64,000 nucleotides of DNA from an uncultured Pseudoxanthomonas sp. (GCA_946479745.1 CAMLGZ010000005.1:181053-245052); one strand, 5' to 3'. Shown: positions 35,511-44,109, counted from the first letter of the stretch. Made by a program: numbers and translations. The notes: generated from the letters alone by a model not told the origin.

Positions 35511-35900
35511 TCAACTCTCCTTGCGCTTGGATTGAAGGGTGGCGACCAGCGCCTCCAGTTCGGCCAGTTCGTTGTCGCTGACTTCGGTGCGCTGCGACAT
35601 CCACGCCACGAACGGCGATACCGAACCCTGCAGCGTCTTCTCCACGAAACTGCCGACCGCGTTGCGCACCACATCGTCCTGCTGGGCGGTGGTGGAATAG
35701 CGGTACACGCCGCCATCGACCTGCTTGCGCTTGAGATAGGCCTTGGCGCGCAAGCGCTCCATCATGGTCAACACGGTCGAACGCGCCAGCCCGCGAGGCT
35801 CGCCGAAAGTCGTGGCCACCTCGCCCACCGACGCGTCGCCGTGTTCCGCGATGTGCTGCAGCAGGGCCAGCTCCTGATCACCGATGCTCTTGCGACTCAT
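35511..35900 (-). CDS. BlaI/MecI/CopY-family repressor
   Basis: A 129-residue winged-helix repressor: MSRKSIGDQELALLQHIAEHGDASVGEVA, the recognition part RGLARSTVLTMMERLRAKAYLKRKQVDGGVYRYS, and the C-terminal dimerisation helices ending LVATLQSKRKES. BlaI-type repressors bind TACA-N2-TGTA-type palindromes and are cleaved by a BlaR1-type partner, which is the next gene. Two perfect operator palindromes lie just upstream, showing autoregulation. The ATG at 35900 is preferred over an upstream in-frame ATG (35939) because the latter would place the operators inside the coding region. Confidence 0.93.
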   Translation of the reverse strand: MSRKSIGDQELALLQHIAEHGDASVGEVATTFGEPRGLARSTVLTMMERLRAKAYLKRKQVDGGVYRYSTTAQQDDVVRNAVGSFVEKTLQGSVSPFVAWMSQRTEVSDNELAELEALVATLQSKRKES

Positions 35901-35913
35901 GCCATCCGCCTTG

Positions 35914-35958
35914 TGACTACATTTGTAGTCATCATGCATATGACTACAGGTGTAGTCA
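35914..35958 (-). promoter_or_regulatory. Two BlaI-type operators
   Basis: Two 18-bp perfect-arm palindromes: TGACTACATTTGTAGTCA at 35914-35931 and TGACTACAGGTGTAGTCA at 35941-35958, 27 bp centre to centre. Both have the TACA-N2-TGTA core known for BlaI/MecI. They lie 13-58 bp upstream of the repressor start. Confidence 0.93.
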
Positions 35959-36117
35959 ACAGGTGGAAAGTCATGGGTCGGCGGCTGGGCGACGAACGGT
36001 CGGCCGGAGCGTGGTGCACTGCGGCTCGCATGTAATCGTTTTCAACACTAGTATCCGGGGCCACGCGAAGCCCGGCGTCCACGGCTTCATCCCCTGCAAT
36101 CGACGCGGAAAACCCAC

Positions 36118-39100
36118 GTGACCACCCAATTCCCGAGCCCATCCCCGGCCGCCAGGCTGTCGCGATTCGCCTTGTTGTCGACGCTGTTCCTGTCTTCCGC
36201 GGTCGCCTTGGCCAAGGGCGATGCCCTGCCCCCGCGTTCGCAGTGGAAAGCCACCGGCTCCTCGCTGCAGGTGCCGGCACTGGCTGCGTCCCACGCGATC
36301 GACGGCGATCCCAAGACCCGCTGGGGCGGGGCCTTCAGCGCAGACCATTGGCTGCAGGTGGATCTGGGCAAGGTCGCCGAAGTCGGCGGCGTGCTGCTGC
36401 ATTGGGATAGCGGTTTCGCGGTGTCCTACGCCATCCAGACTTCGGTGGACGGCAAGCAATGGCGCGACGCCTACATCAGCAACGATTCGCGAGGATTCAC
36501 CGACTACCTGTTCTTCCCCACCGCCAAAGCACGCTACGTGCGCTTGGCCAGTCTGCCCAAGACCGCGGACTGGGGCGTGTCGGTCTTCGAGTTCGAACCG
36601 ATTTCGCCCGGCGAAGCGGCACGCATCGTCAATCTTCCCGGTAAAGACAATGCGCAAGCGCTTTGGAGCAACGCAGCCGCGCGCGCGCTGCAGGCCAAGG
36701 GCCAGGCAGCGGGCACGCGCGAACTGGAGATCACTCTGGGCCGTCCGCTGCCCACCCCCGGCCTGGAAGTCTGGTGGGAAGGCCCGCGCAACGGCGCCAA
36801 GCTGGAAGGCCGCGATGCTTCCGGCAAGTGGATTACGCTGGCGGAGGATCCCGGATCGCAAGGCGATCTTTCCAACCTCGCCGCGCGCGAAGTGCACACG
36901 CTTTCGGCGTTGCGTCTGAGCGCCGGCGAGATCGGTGGCGCAGCGCCGCTGATCAAGCGCCTGCGCTTGCTGGGCCCGGAACGAACGATGACGCCGACCC
37001 GCCGCTACGAAGTGGTGGCATCGCGCGCGAATTCGGAACTGTTTCCCTCCTCGCTGCACCAGCAGCAGGTGTACTGGACGGTGGTCGGCATTCCAGCCGG
37101 CATGCAGAAATCCATCTTCGACGAATACGGCAACCTGGAAGCCTACAAGGGCGCGCCGTTGGTGCAGGCCGCATGGCGCGGTGCCGACGGTCGCGCGGTC
37201 ATCGCCGACAACGTCGAGCGCACGCATTCGCTGCGCGACGGCTGGATGCCGATGCCCACGGTGCAATGGGAAGCGCAACCGGGCGTGCAGGTGCGCGCCG
37301 AAGCGATGGCGGTCGAACAGAACGGCCAGCCGGTGACGCTCACGCGTTACCGCGTCAGCAACACCAGCCAACAATCCATCGAAGGAACGCTCGCGCTGGC
37401 ATTGCGTCCGCTGCAGGTGAATCCGCCGTGGCAGCACGGCGGCGTATCGCCGATCCGTGAAGTCGCCATCGAGGGTGCTGCCGATCGTACCGACGTGCGC
37501 GTCAACGGCCGTGTGCTGCTTGCCTCGCTGACACCGCCCGGCGCGCGCGGCGCAGCGGGATTCGGCGCGCATGGCGAGGGCGAGATCACCTCCCACATCG
37601 CCGCGGGCACTGTTCCCGAAGCTTTGCAAGCCAGCGATACCGACGGCCTGGCCGCGGCATTGCTCGATTACCAGGTGAAGCTTGCGCCGGGCGAACACCG
37701 CGACGTGGTGCTGGCGTTCCCGCTGGGCACCTCGCGCGCAGATGCCAAGACCGAGGCGTTGCCGGAAGCGCCTGCGGTCGATCGCGCGGCCCTGGTGGGG
37801 ACCAAGGGCGATGCGAGTGCAGGCTTCGACAAGGTCGCCGCGCAGGTCGCGCAACAGTGGCATTCGCGTTTCGGCAAGCTGGGCCTGTCGCTGCCCGATC
37901 ACTCGCTGGTGGACATGCTGCGCGCGCAAGGCGCGTACATGCTGCTCAATCAGACCGGACCGGCGATGCAGCCGGGACCGCGCAACTACAACCGTTCCTT
38001 CATCCGCGACGGCGCCGCCACTTCGTCGGTACTGCTGCGCGTGGGCCAGGCCAAGGTGTCCCGCGATTACCTGAAGTGGTATTCCGATCACGCCGTGCAC
38101 GAGAACGGACTGGTGTCGCCGATCCTCAACCAGGATGGTTCGGTGAACACGGGCTTCGGCAGCGATATCGAATACGACAGCCAGGGCGAATTCATCGCGC
38201 TGGTGGCCGACACCGCGCGCTACGACGGCGGCGCGGCGAGCGTAGGCGAGTACCAGGACGTGGTGAAGCGCGCGATGAAGTTCATGCAGGAACTGCGCGA
38301 ACGCACCCTGGTGCCCGGCTACCTGGCCGACCAGCCGGCGCCGGAACGTTTCCACGGCGTCATCGCGCCGTCGATCAGCCACGAAGGCTATTCCAGTCCC
38401 ACCCACAGCTACTGGGACGACTACTGGGCGCTCAAGGGCTGGCACGACGGCGCGTGGCTGGCCGAACAGTGGGGCGACGCGGAAACCGCCAAGTGGGCGC
38501 GCGAGCAATACGCCGCATTGCGCGAATCGGTGGCCGCTTCGATCCGCGCGACGATGAAGTGGAAGGGCTCGGACTTCATTCCTGCAGACGCCGACACCGG
38601 CGGCGGCGACCCGACCAGCGTCTCGATCGGACTGGATCCGGCCAACCAGCAAGACCTGATGCCCGAAGACGCGCTGAAGCTGACTTTCGAGCGTTATCTC
38701 GCTGATGTGCGTTCGCGCGACAAGCCCGGGGCGCTGTACGCGTATACGCCGTACGAAATGCGCAATGTGCTGACCTACGTGCACCTGGATCAGCCGAAGG
38801 AGGCCGACGAACTGCTGCATAGCCTGCTGCGGGATCGTCGTCCTTTTGAATGGCAGGTGCTGGCCGAAGTGGTGCATTCGCGCCTGCGCCATCCCGGCTA
38901 TCTGGGCGACATGCCGCATACCTGGATCGGCGCCGAATACGCGCGCACGATTTTCGGCATGTTGATGCACGAGGGCGACGAGCGCCTGTCGTTGTTGCCC
39001 GGCGCGCCGCCCTCGTGGGTGGCGGGCGAAGGGCTCAGTATCAGCAAGTTGCCTACCGCGCACGGCTCGCTGACCCTGGCCGCGCGACAGGACGGCACGC

Positions 39101-39273
39101 GGCTACGGGTGACCTTGGGTTCCGGACTGGCCAAAGACACGGCCTTGCAGGTCTATTGGCCCACCCGCGAAAAACCGGCGCGCGTGACCGTTGATGGCAA
39201 ATCGCTGCCCGACTACGACGCCAACGGCATCCGCTTGGATCGGCCCTTCAAGGAATTGGTGGCGCAGTGGTGA
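36118..39273 (+). CDS. Secreted F5/8-type C (discoidin) domain protein with six-hairpin glycosidase-like region
   Basis: A 1051-residue exported protein. A basic N-terminus and hydrophobic segment (FALLSTLFLSSAVALA) form the signal peptide. Residues of about 40-165 are an F5/8 type C / CBM32 carbohydrate-binding domain (ALAASHAIDGDPKTRWGGAF, WLQVDLGKVAEVGGVLLHWD). A long beta-rich middle follows, and residues of about 590-950 look like an (alpha/alpha)6 catalytic barrel (NYNRSFIRDGAATSSVLL, YDSQGEFIALVADTARYDGG, TWIGAEYARTIFGML). Likely a glycan-degrading or binding enzyme in the periplasm or outside; substrate unknown. Start is GTG with a weak GGAAAA site. Codon use is like its neighbours. 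Confidence 0.82.
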   Translation: MTTQFPSPSPAARLSRFALLSTLFLSSAVALAKGDALPPRSQWKATGSSLQVPALAASHAIDGDPKTRWGGAFSADHWLQVDLGKVAEVGGVLLHWDSGFAVSYAIQTSVDGKQWRDAYISNDSRGFTDYLFFPTAKARYVRLASLPKTADWGVSVFEFEPISPGEAARIVNLPGKDNAQALWSNAAARALQAKGQAAGTRELEITLGRPLPTPGLEVWWEGPRNGAKLEGRDASGKWITLAEDPGSQGDLSNLAAREVHTLSALRLSAGEIGGAAPLIKRLRLLGPERTMTPTRRYEVVASRANSELFPSSLHQQQVYWTVVGIPAGMQKSIFDEYGNLEAYKGAPLVQAAWRGADGRAVIADNVERTHSLRDGWMPMPTVQWEAQPGVQVRAEAMAVEQNGQPVTLTRYRVSNTSQQSIEGTLALALRPLQVNPPWQHGGVSPIREVAIEGAADRTDVRVNGRVLLASLTPPGARGAAGFGAHGEGEITSHIAAGTVPEALQASDTDGLAAALLDYQVKLAPGEHRDVVLAFPLGTSRADAKTEALPEAPAVDRAALVGTKGDASAGFDKVAAQVAQQWHSRFGKLGLSLPDHSLVDMLRAQGAYMLLNQTGPAMQPGPRNYNRSFIRDGAATSSVLLRVGQAKVSRDYLKWYSDHAVHENGLVSPILNQDGSVNTGFGSDIEYDSQGEFIALVADTARYDGGAASVGEYQDVVKRAMKFMQELRERTLVPGYLADQPAPERFHGVIAPSISHEGYSSPTHSYWDDYWALKGWHDGAWLAEQWGDAETAKWAREQYAALRESVAASIRATMKWKGSDFIPADADTGGGDPTSVSIGLDPANQQDLMPEDALKLTFERYLADVRSRDKPGALYAYTPYEMRNVLTYVHLDQPKEADELLHSLLRDRRPFEWQVLAEVVHSRLRHPGYLGDMPHTWIGAEYARTIFGMLMHEGDERLSLLPGAPPSWVAGEGLSISKLPTAHGSLTLAARQDGTRLRVTLGSGLAKDTALQVYWPTREKPARVTVDGKSLPDYDANGIRLDRPFKELVAQW

Positions 39274-39308
39274 AGCGCCAGACAGGCCAATCTCCAGGAT
39301 CCGGATTC

Positions 39309-39411
39309 TTGTAGGAGCGACGCCAGTCGCGAAGCACTCAGTCTGCGCGCATTGGTAAATCCGGACGATCTGAGAATCAACGTGCTTCGCGACTGGCGTC
39401 GCTCCTACAAC
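39309..39411. repeat. REP pair
   Basis: Forward unit (TAGGAGCGACGCCAGTCGCG) near 39313 and a closely matching inverted unit (CGCGACTGGCGTCGCTCCTA) near 39388, same family as at 30953. It lies in the 464-bp space after the F5/8-domain gene. The rest of that space holds only a possible 23-residue peptide gene. Confidence 0.9.
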
Positions 39412-39438
39412 GTCGCTCTAGAAGCACGGCTACTCCGT

Positions 39439-39510
39439 TCAGAACCCGGAAAGCAGAGTTCCCAGCATCATCCCCAGGCACAGGAAGCATGCGGCTCTCA
39501 ATGTCTTCAT
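39439..39510 (-). CDS. Possible 23-residue hydrophobic peptide
   Basis: Short minus-strand frame behind an excellent ribosome site (GGGAGGT, then ATTT and ATG). The product begins MKTLRAACFLCLGMM and ends LGTLLSGF, a basic start and one membrane-length hydrophobic stretch. It resembles an entericidin-type or small-membrane-protein N-terminus, but there is no lipobox cysteine after LSG (Phe instead) and the frame stops there. It could be a real small membrane peptide or the remnant of a lipoprotein gene. Confidence 0.4.
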   Translation of the reverse strand: MKTLRAACFLCLGMMLGTLLSGF

Positions 39511-39737
39511 AAATACCTCCCGCCTGCCCTCGCAGCGCTATCTTCCACCTGTCCCGTGAGCCGGCCGTGACGCCATCGCCACCAGGATTGCATGCCTTGT
39601 TAACGACCTGAACCGCATAAAGCGGACACCCCGTTCCTGCACGCCGTCCTCACGGCGGCTTGCCGAATATCGGGATGCGCAGGCGGTCGGCGCACACGTA
39701 AATCCGACCCTTCCGAATCCAGCTTTTTGGAGCCGTC

Positions 39738-39932
39738 ATGAAAGACCAACCGGACGATGCTGGCCACGACATCACCTGCCATATTTCGTTGCAGCAGCAA
39801 CAGCAAGTGCAGTATTGGACGACCCGCCTGGGCGTTTCCCGCAACCAGCTGTTGCAGGCCATCGACGCGGTGGGCGACTCCGCGCCGCAGGTGGAAGCTT
39901 GGCTGAAGTATCAGCGCCAGCTGGTCAGCTGA
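39738..39932 (+). CDS. DUF3606 protein
   Basis: A 64-residue protein of the DUF3606 type: HDITCHISLQQQQQVQYWTTRLGVSRNQLLQAIDAVGDSAPQVEAWLKYQ. The pattern 'W...lgvs..qL..Ai..VG.s...V..wL' is diagnostic. Cytoplasmic and small, of unknown function. Ribosome site TTTTTGGAGCCGTC. Alone between unrelated genes. Confidence 0.88.
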   Translation: MKDQPDDAGHDITCHISLQQQQQVQYWTTRLGVSRNQLLQAIDAVGDSAPQVEAWLKYQRQLVS

Positions 39933-40087
39933 TTCAATACCTGTCGTCCCCAGCCCGGCAAGAGATCTGTTGCTGCACAGGCATGAAGCAGATCCCTTAC
40001 CGCGTTCGGAATGGCAGTTGACGAGACGACAGGCGAGTTGAGCGTGGCGGTGAACCTGCTGTGTCGCTGATGCAGCGCCCTACGGTC

Positions 40088-41164
40088 TCACTGCGTCGCC
40101 AGCCACCAGGCGTCGCCCGCTTGCGGTCGCTGCAGATCCAGGCGTTGACCCATGGACGGCGTGGCCAGATCCACGCCCTTTTCAGCGGCCAATGCGGTAA
40201 TACGGTCGAACGGTTCGTGCCAGGCGTGCATGGCCAGATCGAAAGTGCCGTTGTGCACCGGCATCAACCACTTTCCCTTCAAGTCCAGGTGCGCCTGCAG
40301 CGTCTGTTCCGGCTGCATGTGCACATGCGGCCACTGCTTGTCGTAGGCGCCGGTTTCCATCAACGTCACGTCGAACGGACCGAAACGCTCGCCGATGGCC
40401 TTGAAGCCGTCGAAATACCCGGTGTCGCCGCTGAAGAACACGCGCAGATCGTCGTCCATGATCACCCACGAGGCCCATAACGATTTGTTGGCGTCGAACA
40501 GACCGCGCCCGGAGAAATGCTGCGCCGGTGTGGCCACGAAACGCACCCCGTCCACCGTGGCCGCTTGCCACCAGTCGAACTGCTGCACTTTCTCCGCCGG
40601 CACGCCCCACTCGATCAGAGTGTCGCCCACGCCCAGCGGCGCCAGGAAGTAATCGGTCTTGCCGGCCAGCGCGAGGACCGCAGCGCGATCCAGATGGTCG
40701 TAGTGGTTGTGCGACAACAGAACGCCCTTGATCGGCGGCAGTTCGGCCAGGGAAATCGGCGGTTGATGGAAGCGCTTGGGCCCGGCCCATTGCACCGGCG
40801 AGGCGCGATCGGAGAACACCGGATCGGTCAGCCAGAATTCCCCGCGCAGCTTCAGCAGCACGGTGGAATGCCCCAGCCGGAACAGGCTGCGGTCGGGCGC
40901 GGCCAGCAGTTCGGCGCGCGTCAGGGTTTGCAGCGGGATGGCGCCGGCCGGCACGGTGTCGCGCGGCTTGTTGGTCAGCACGTTCCAGGTCAGGCGCACG
41001 GCTTTCAGGAAGCCGGTGGGCGGCGTGGGCACGTCATTCCGGAATTTGCCCTCGTGCAGTTGCGGAGAGTCCGGATAGGCGGGCGTGCGGGAAGTGGCAT
41101 GCAGGACGCAGGCGGTCATGGTCAGGATTCCAAGCAGGATCACGGAGCGGAAGGGAAATTTCAT
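40088..41164 (-). CDS. Metallo-beta-lactamase-fold lipoprotein (NAPE-PLD/UlaG-like)
   Basis: A 358-residue exported hydrolase. The start has a lipoprotein signal (LLGILTMTAC, Cys as +1). The MBL motifs are SHNHYDHLD (motif 2), HFSGRGLFD, FFSGDTGYFDGF and the final His in MPVHNGTFDLAMH. The GHSTVLLKLRGEFWLTDPVFSDRASP region is the N-terminal signature of the NAPE-PLD/UlaG-like branch, which includes phospholipid hydrolases. It is divergent from a TetR regulator across a 95-bp space with a clear palindrome, so probably under its control. ATG 41164 is chosen because it gives the lipobox signal. Confidence 0.9.
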   Translation of the reverse strand: MKFPFRSVILLGILTMTACVLHATSRTPAYPDSPQLHEGKFRNDVPTPPTGFLKAVRLTWNVLTNKPRDTVPAGAIPLQTLTRAELLAAPDRSLFRLGHSTVLLKLRGEFWLTDPVFSDRASPVQWAGPKRFHQPPISLAELPPIKGVLLSHNHYDHLDRAAVLALAGKTDYFLAPLGVGDTLIEWGVPAEKVQQFDWWQAATVDGVRFVATPAQHFSGRGLFDANKSLWASWVIMDDDLRVFFSGDTGYFDGFKAIGERFGPFDVTLMETGAYDKQWPHVHMQPEQTLQAHLDLKGKWLMPVHNGTFDLAMHAWHEPFDRITALAAEKGVDLATPSMGQRLDLQRPQAGDAWWLATQ

Positions 41165-41197
41165 GGTGAGCGGGTACGGGCAATGAGGGGTTACCAC

Positions 41198-41230
41198 CTA
41201 CACTGCACAGTGTAGTTCTACTATTTTCAA
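41198..41230. promoter_or_regulatory. Probable TetR operator between divergent genes
   Basis: CTACACTGCACAGTGTAG at 41198-41215 has perfect 8-bp arms, and the adjacent GTAGTTCTAC (41212-41221) is a second small palindrome. It is centred between the MBL lipoprotein start (41164) and the TetR start (41260). Both properties suit a TetR-family operator controlling both genes. Confidence 0.65.
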
Positions 41231-41259
41231 AAGTAAACCGACAAGTGTAAAATGTGCGC

Positions 41260-41892
41260 ATGTGCCCGATTTCCAAGCCTTCCCCCGCCCCGCAGCGCCT
41301 GACCGACCGCAAGCGCCTGGCCATCCTGCAGGCGGCCATCGACGAATTCCGGGGCAATGGCTTCGAGGCGACCAGCATGGATCGCATCGCCGCGACGGCC
41401 GGCGTCTCCAAGCGCACGGTCTACAACCACTTCCCCAGCAAGGACGCGTTGTTCGCCGAGATCCTGGTGCAGCTATGGGAAAAGAGCACCGCTCTGATCG
41501 ACCTGGCCTACCGCCCCGATCGCCCATTGCGCGAACAGTTGCTGGAATTGCTGCGGCAGAAACTGCGCATGCTGGACGACGCCAACTTCATCGACCTGGC
41601 GCGAGTGGCCATCGCCGAAACCATCCATTCGCCCGAGCGCGCGCAAAGCATGGTGGCGCGGATGGGCGGCAAGGAGGAAGGCGTGACGATCTGGATTCGC
41701 GCCGCGCTGGCCGACGGAAGGCTGAAGCCGCTCGATCCCGTGTTCGCCGCGCACCAGATCCAGGGCCTGGTGAAAAGCTTCGCTTTCTGGCCGCAGATCA
41801 CCATGGGCGCGCCGCCGCTGAGCGCTGAAATGCAGGAACAGGTGGCGGCCTCGGCGGTGGACATGTTCCTGGGCCATTACGCGAACGCCTGA
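41260..41892 (+). CDS. TetR/AcrR-family transcriptional regulator
   Basis: A 210-residue regulator. The N-terminal HTH reads RLAILQAAIDEFRGNGFEATSMDRIAATAGVSKRTVYNHFPSKDALFAEIL, a textbook TetR domain. The C-terminal ligand domain ends AASAVDMFLGHYANA. The C-terminal part resembles TetR_C_7/AefR-type regulators. It is divergent from the MBL-fold lipoprotein with a palindromic operator between. ATG 41260 is preferred over GTG 41254; no strong ribosome site is visible for either. The ligand is unknown. Confidence 0.93.
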   Translation: MCPISKPSPAPQRLTDRKRLAILQAAIDEFRGNGFEATSMDRIAATAGVSKRTVYNHFPSKDALFAEILVQLWEKSTALIDLAYRPDRPLREQLLELLRQKLRMLDDANFIDLARVAIAETIHSPERAQSMVARMGGKEEGVTIWIRAALADGRLKPLDPVFAAHQIQGLVKSFAFWPQITMGAPPLSAEMQEQVAASAVDMFLGHYANA

Positions 41893-41898
41893 CCCACG

Positions 41899-41946
41899 CA
41901 AATAAGCCCCTCTCCAAACGGGAGAGGGGTTGGGGTGAGGGTACGG
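41899..41946. repeat. Dispersed hairpin repeat (CCCCTCTCC...GGAGAGGGG)
   Basis: Hairpin CCCCTCTCC / GGAGAGGGG followed by TTGGGGTGAGGG, located 7 bp after the TetR stop. The GGAGGGTTGGGGTTGGG-type tail resembles the one at 461-500. It may terminate transcription, though there is no T-tract. Confidence 0.6.
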
Positions 41947-42085
41947 CGAAGTCGTGCAGGCGAACAATCAATTCAGTGAAGGAAGCGCCGCGCGCCTGAG
42001 CACAAGAACTGAATACCGCACTTCGCAGCTGTGTTCCTAGAATGACCGAAATCGTCCGCCTACCCGGACGTCAGGAGTCGCCTGG

Positions 42086-42694
42086 ATGAAGACCGCTCGC
42101 GCCAGTTTCGGATCCTTGCTGTCGCTAGCCTTGCTGGCCGTCGTCGCGCCCCATCCCGCAGCTGCCCAGACAGCGACCGCAACCAATGCACCGGCGCCAG
42201 AAACACTACGCGACGGACAGCATGATTTCGACTTCGAGATCGGCACCTGGCGCACGCAACTCAAGCGGTTGGCCGATCCGCTGTCGGGCTCCAAGGCCTG
42301 GGTAGAATACGAAGGCACCACCGTCGTCAGCAAAATAATGGACGGCCGCGCCAATCTGGTGGAACTGGATGTGCAGGGCCCTGCAGGCCGCATCGAAGGA
42401 CTCTCGTTACGCCTCTACAATCCCGAAGCGCGCCAATGGAGTCTCAATTTCTCCAACATCAAAACCGGCACGTTGAGTTCCCCTTCGATCGGCAGTTTCA
42501 GCAACGGCCGTGGCGAGTTCTATTCGAAGGAGACGCTCGACGGTCGCGAAATCCTGGTGCGCTTCGTCATTTCCGATATCACTCCGACTTCCTGCCATTT
42601 CGAACAGGCTTATTCGGCCGACGGCGGCAAGACCTGGGAGGTCAACTGGATCGCGGACGATACCCGCGTGGCCGCTGAATCCGGCGACCATTGA
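42086..42694 (+). CDS. Exported DUF1579-like protein
   Basis: A 202-residue protein with a signal peptide (FGSLLSLALLAVVAPHPAAAQ). The mature domain starts RDGQHDFDFEIGTWRTQLKRL and ends with YSADGGKTWEVNWIADDTR, a pattern shared with DUF1579-type beta-barrel proteins that occur in the periplasm. Function unknown. Ribosome site GTCAGGAGTCGCCTGG. The downstream space leads to a sigma-54 promoter for the next gene. Confidence 0.78.
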   Translation: MKTARASFGSLLSLALLAVVAPHPAAAQTATATNAPAPETLRDGQHDFDFEIGTWRTQLKRLADPLSGSKAWVEYEGTTVVSKIMDGRANLVELDVQGPAGRIEGLSLRLYNPEARQWSLNFSNIKTGTLSSPSIGSFSNGRGEFYSKETLDGREILVRFVISDITPTSCHFEQAYSADGGKTWEVNWIADDTRVAAESGDH

Positions 42695-42885
42695 TCATGC
42701 AGGGGATCAGGGGCAGATTTGGCCGCGGGTTTCCTTTGGCTGGCCTTTACTCAAGCTCTTGAAGCTTGTCCATGGCGCGCTTTCAGGCTGGGCGGTGCGG
42801 CCTGCGGCTGCGTCACAAAGTGACGTATCGCCACCGTGGGCGGGCATTCGGGGAAATTGAGCGGTTATATTCAACGACTTAGGGA

Positions 42886-42900
42886 TGGCACCCAAGTTGC
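42886..42900 (+). promoter_or_regulatory. Sigma-54 (RpoN) promoter
   Basis: TGGCACCCAAGTTGC has the GG and GC elements at exactly the -24/-12 spacing, and 12 of the 15 positions agree with TGGCACG-N4-TTGC when the free positions count as matches. It lies 73 bp upstream of the diguanylate cyclase start. Confidence 0.65.
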
Positions 42901-42972
42901 GTACTTTAAGGAAACGCCACGGAGAAGGCGTGCGTAGTCCCTATTGCTGGATCTTCATTGCTGGATCTTTCG

Positions 42973-44109
42973 ATGAACCCTGTACAGACCCGACGGCTTA
43001 CCCAGGAGATGGCAGACACCTATCAACGCGCGTTGACGGGCGGGCCCTTCTACGCGGCATCGTGGTTGCTGGTGGGAATTTACGGGAACGCTTTCGTGCG
43101 CGCGCCGGCGCTCAGCTGGGGCCTGCTGCTGGCCTTCATCGGGCTGACGGTCTGGCGCTTCCTGCATCGTCCGTTGCCCGAGGGCACCGAAGCTCCCATC
43201 ATCGCGCGCTGGTTGCGCCTGCACTGGGGCATCGTGCTGCTCACCACCGCATTGTGGGGAGGATTGTTCTGTTGGGCCACGCTCGATTCCGGGTTCGGGC
43301 CGGCGCGCGTCACCGCGCTGCTGTTCACCCTTGGCCTGGCCACGGCCATAGCGCACGCCTTCAGCATGCGCCGCGGTTTCGCCTTCGCCGGCATCGCCTT
43401 GTTGTGCGTGCCGGGATTGCTGCTGCTCTGGATCAATCCCGAAGACAGGCCCAACGGGCTGATGATGGTGATCTATCTGGTCTACGTGGTGATCTCGCTG
43501 TTGCGCAGCTACGCCGAATACCAGCAGCGGCTGGACCTGGACCAGGAACTGCGCAACCAGCGCGACCTGTTTTCGCGGCAAAGCCGGATCGATGCGTTGA
43601 CGGAAGTGGCCAACCGCCGGCAGTTCGCCGACGTGCTGGAATCGGCGACCGTGCTGGCCAGGCACAGCGGCGAGCCGCTGAGCCTGCTGCTGCTGGACGT
43701 CGATCATTTCAAGCAGATCAACGACACCCATGGCCACACCATCGGCGATGCCTGCCTGATGGCCATCGCCGCGCGGCTGAAAAGCAGCTTCAACGAGCCC
43801 GGCGATCTGGCCGCGCGGGTCGGTGGCGAGGAATTCGGCGTGATCCTGCAGGGACAGGATCTGGCGGTAGCCATACAGCGCGCCGAACGCTTCCGCGCCA
43901 GCTTGCTGGAGCACCCGATAGCAACGGACGGCATCGTGTTGAACGTGACCGCCAGCATCGGCATCGCCGAGTTCGACAGCAGCCTGCATCAGGACGACGA
44001 TGCGCTGTACCAGGCGGTCGACAGCGCGGTGTATCGGGCCAAGGCCGCTGGCCGCAACCGGGTCTGCTGCGACGAATCGGCGCTGGCATCGATGAATGAC
44101 GATCTCTGA
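42973..44109 (+). CDS. Membrane diguanylate cyclase (GGDEF)
   Basis: A 378-residue protein. Six N-terminal membrane helices (for example YAASWLLVGIYGNAF, AGIALLCVPGLLLLWI, GLMMVIYLVYVVISLL) are followed by a short coiled linker (YQQRLDLDQELRNQRDLFSRQ) and a GGDEF domain (RIDALTEVANRRQFADVL, DVDHFKQINDTHGHTIGDACL) with active-site variant GGEEF (ARVGGEEFGVIL), which is catalytically competent. It should make c-di-GMP. The start at ATG 42973 follows a small duplicated stretch (ATTGCTGGATCTT twice). A sigma-54 promoter lies upstream. Confidence 0.92.
   Translation: MNPVQTRRLTQEMADTYQRALTGGPFYAASWLLVGIYGNAFVRAPALSWGLLLAFIGLTVWRFLHRPLPEGTEAPIIARWLRLHWGIVLLTTALWGGLFCWATLDSGFGPARVTALLFTLGLATAIAHAFSMRRGFAFAGIALLCVPGLLLLWINPEDRPNGLMMVIYLVYVVISLLRSYAEYQQRLDLDQELRNQRDLFSRQSRIDALTEVANRRQFADVLESATVLARHSGEPLSLLLLDVDHFKQINDTHGHTIGDACLMAIAARLKSSFNEPGDLAARVGGEEFGVILQGQDLAVAIQRAERFRASLLEHPIATDGIVLNVTASIGIAEFDSSLHQDDDALYQAVDSAVYRAKAAGRNRVCCDESALASMNDDL

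Noticed and set aside
35971..39063. 1030-residue minus-strand frame opposite the F5/8-domain gene
   Set aside because: Antisense shadow; the plus strand codes a protein with signal peptide and recognised domain.
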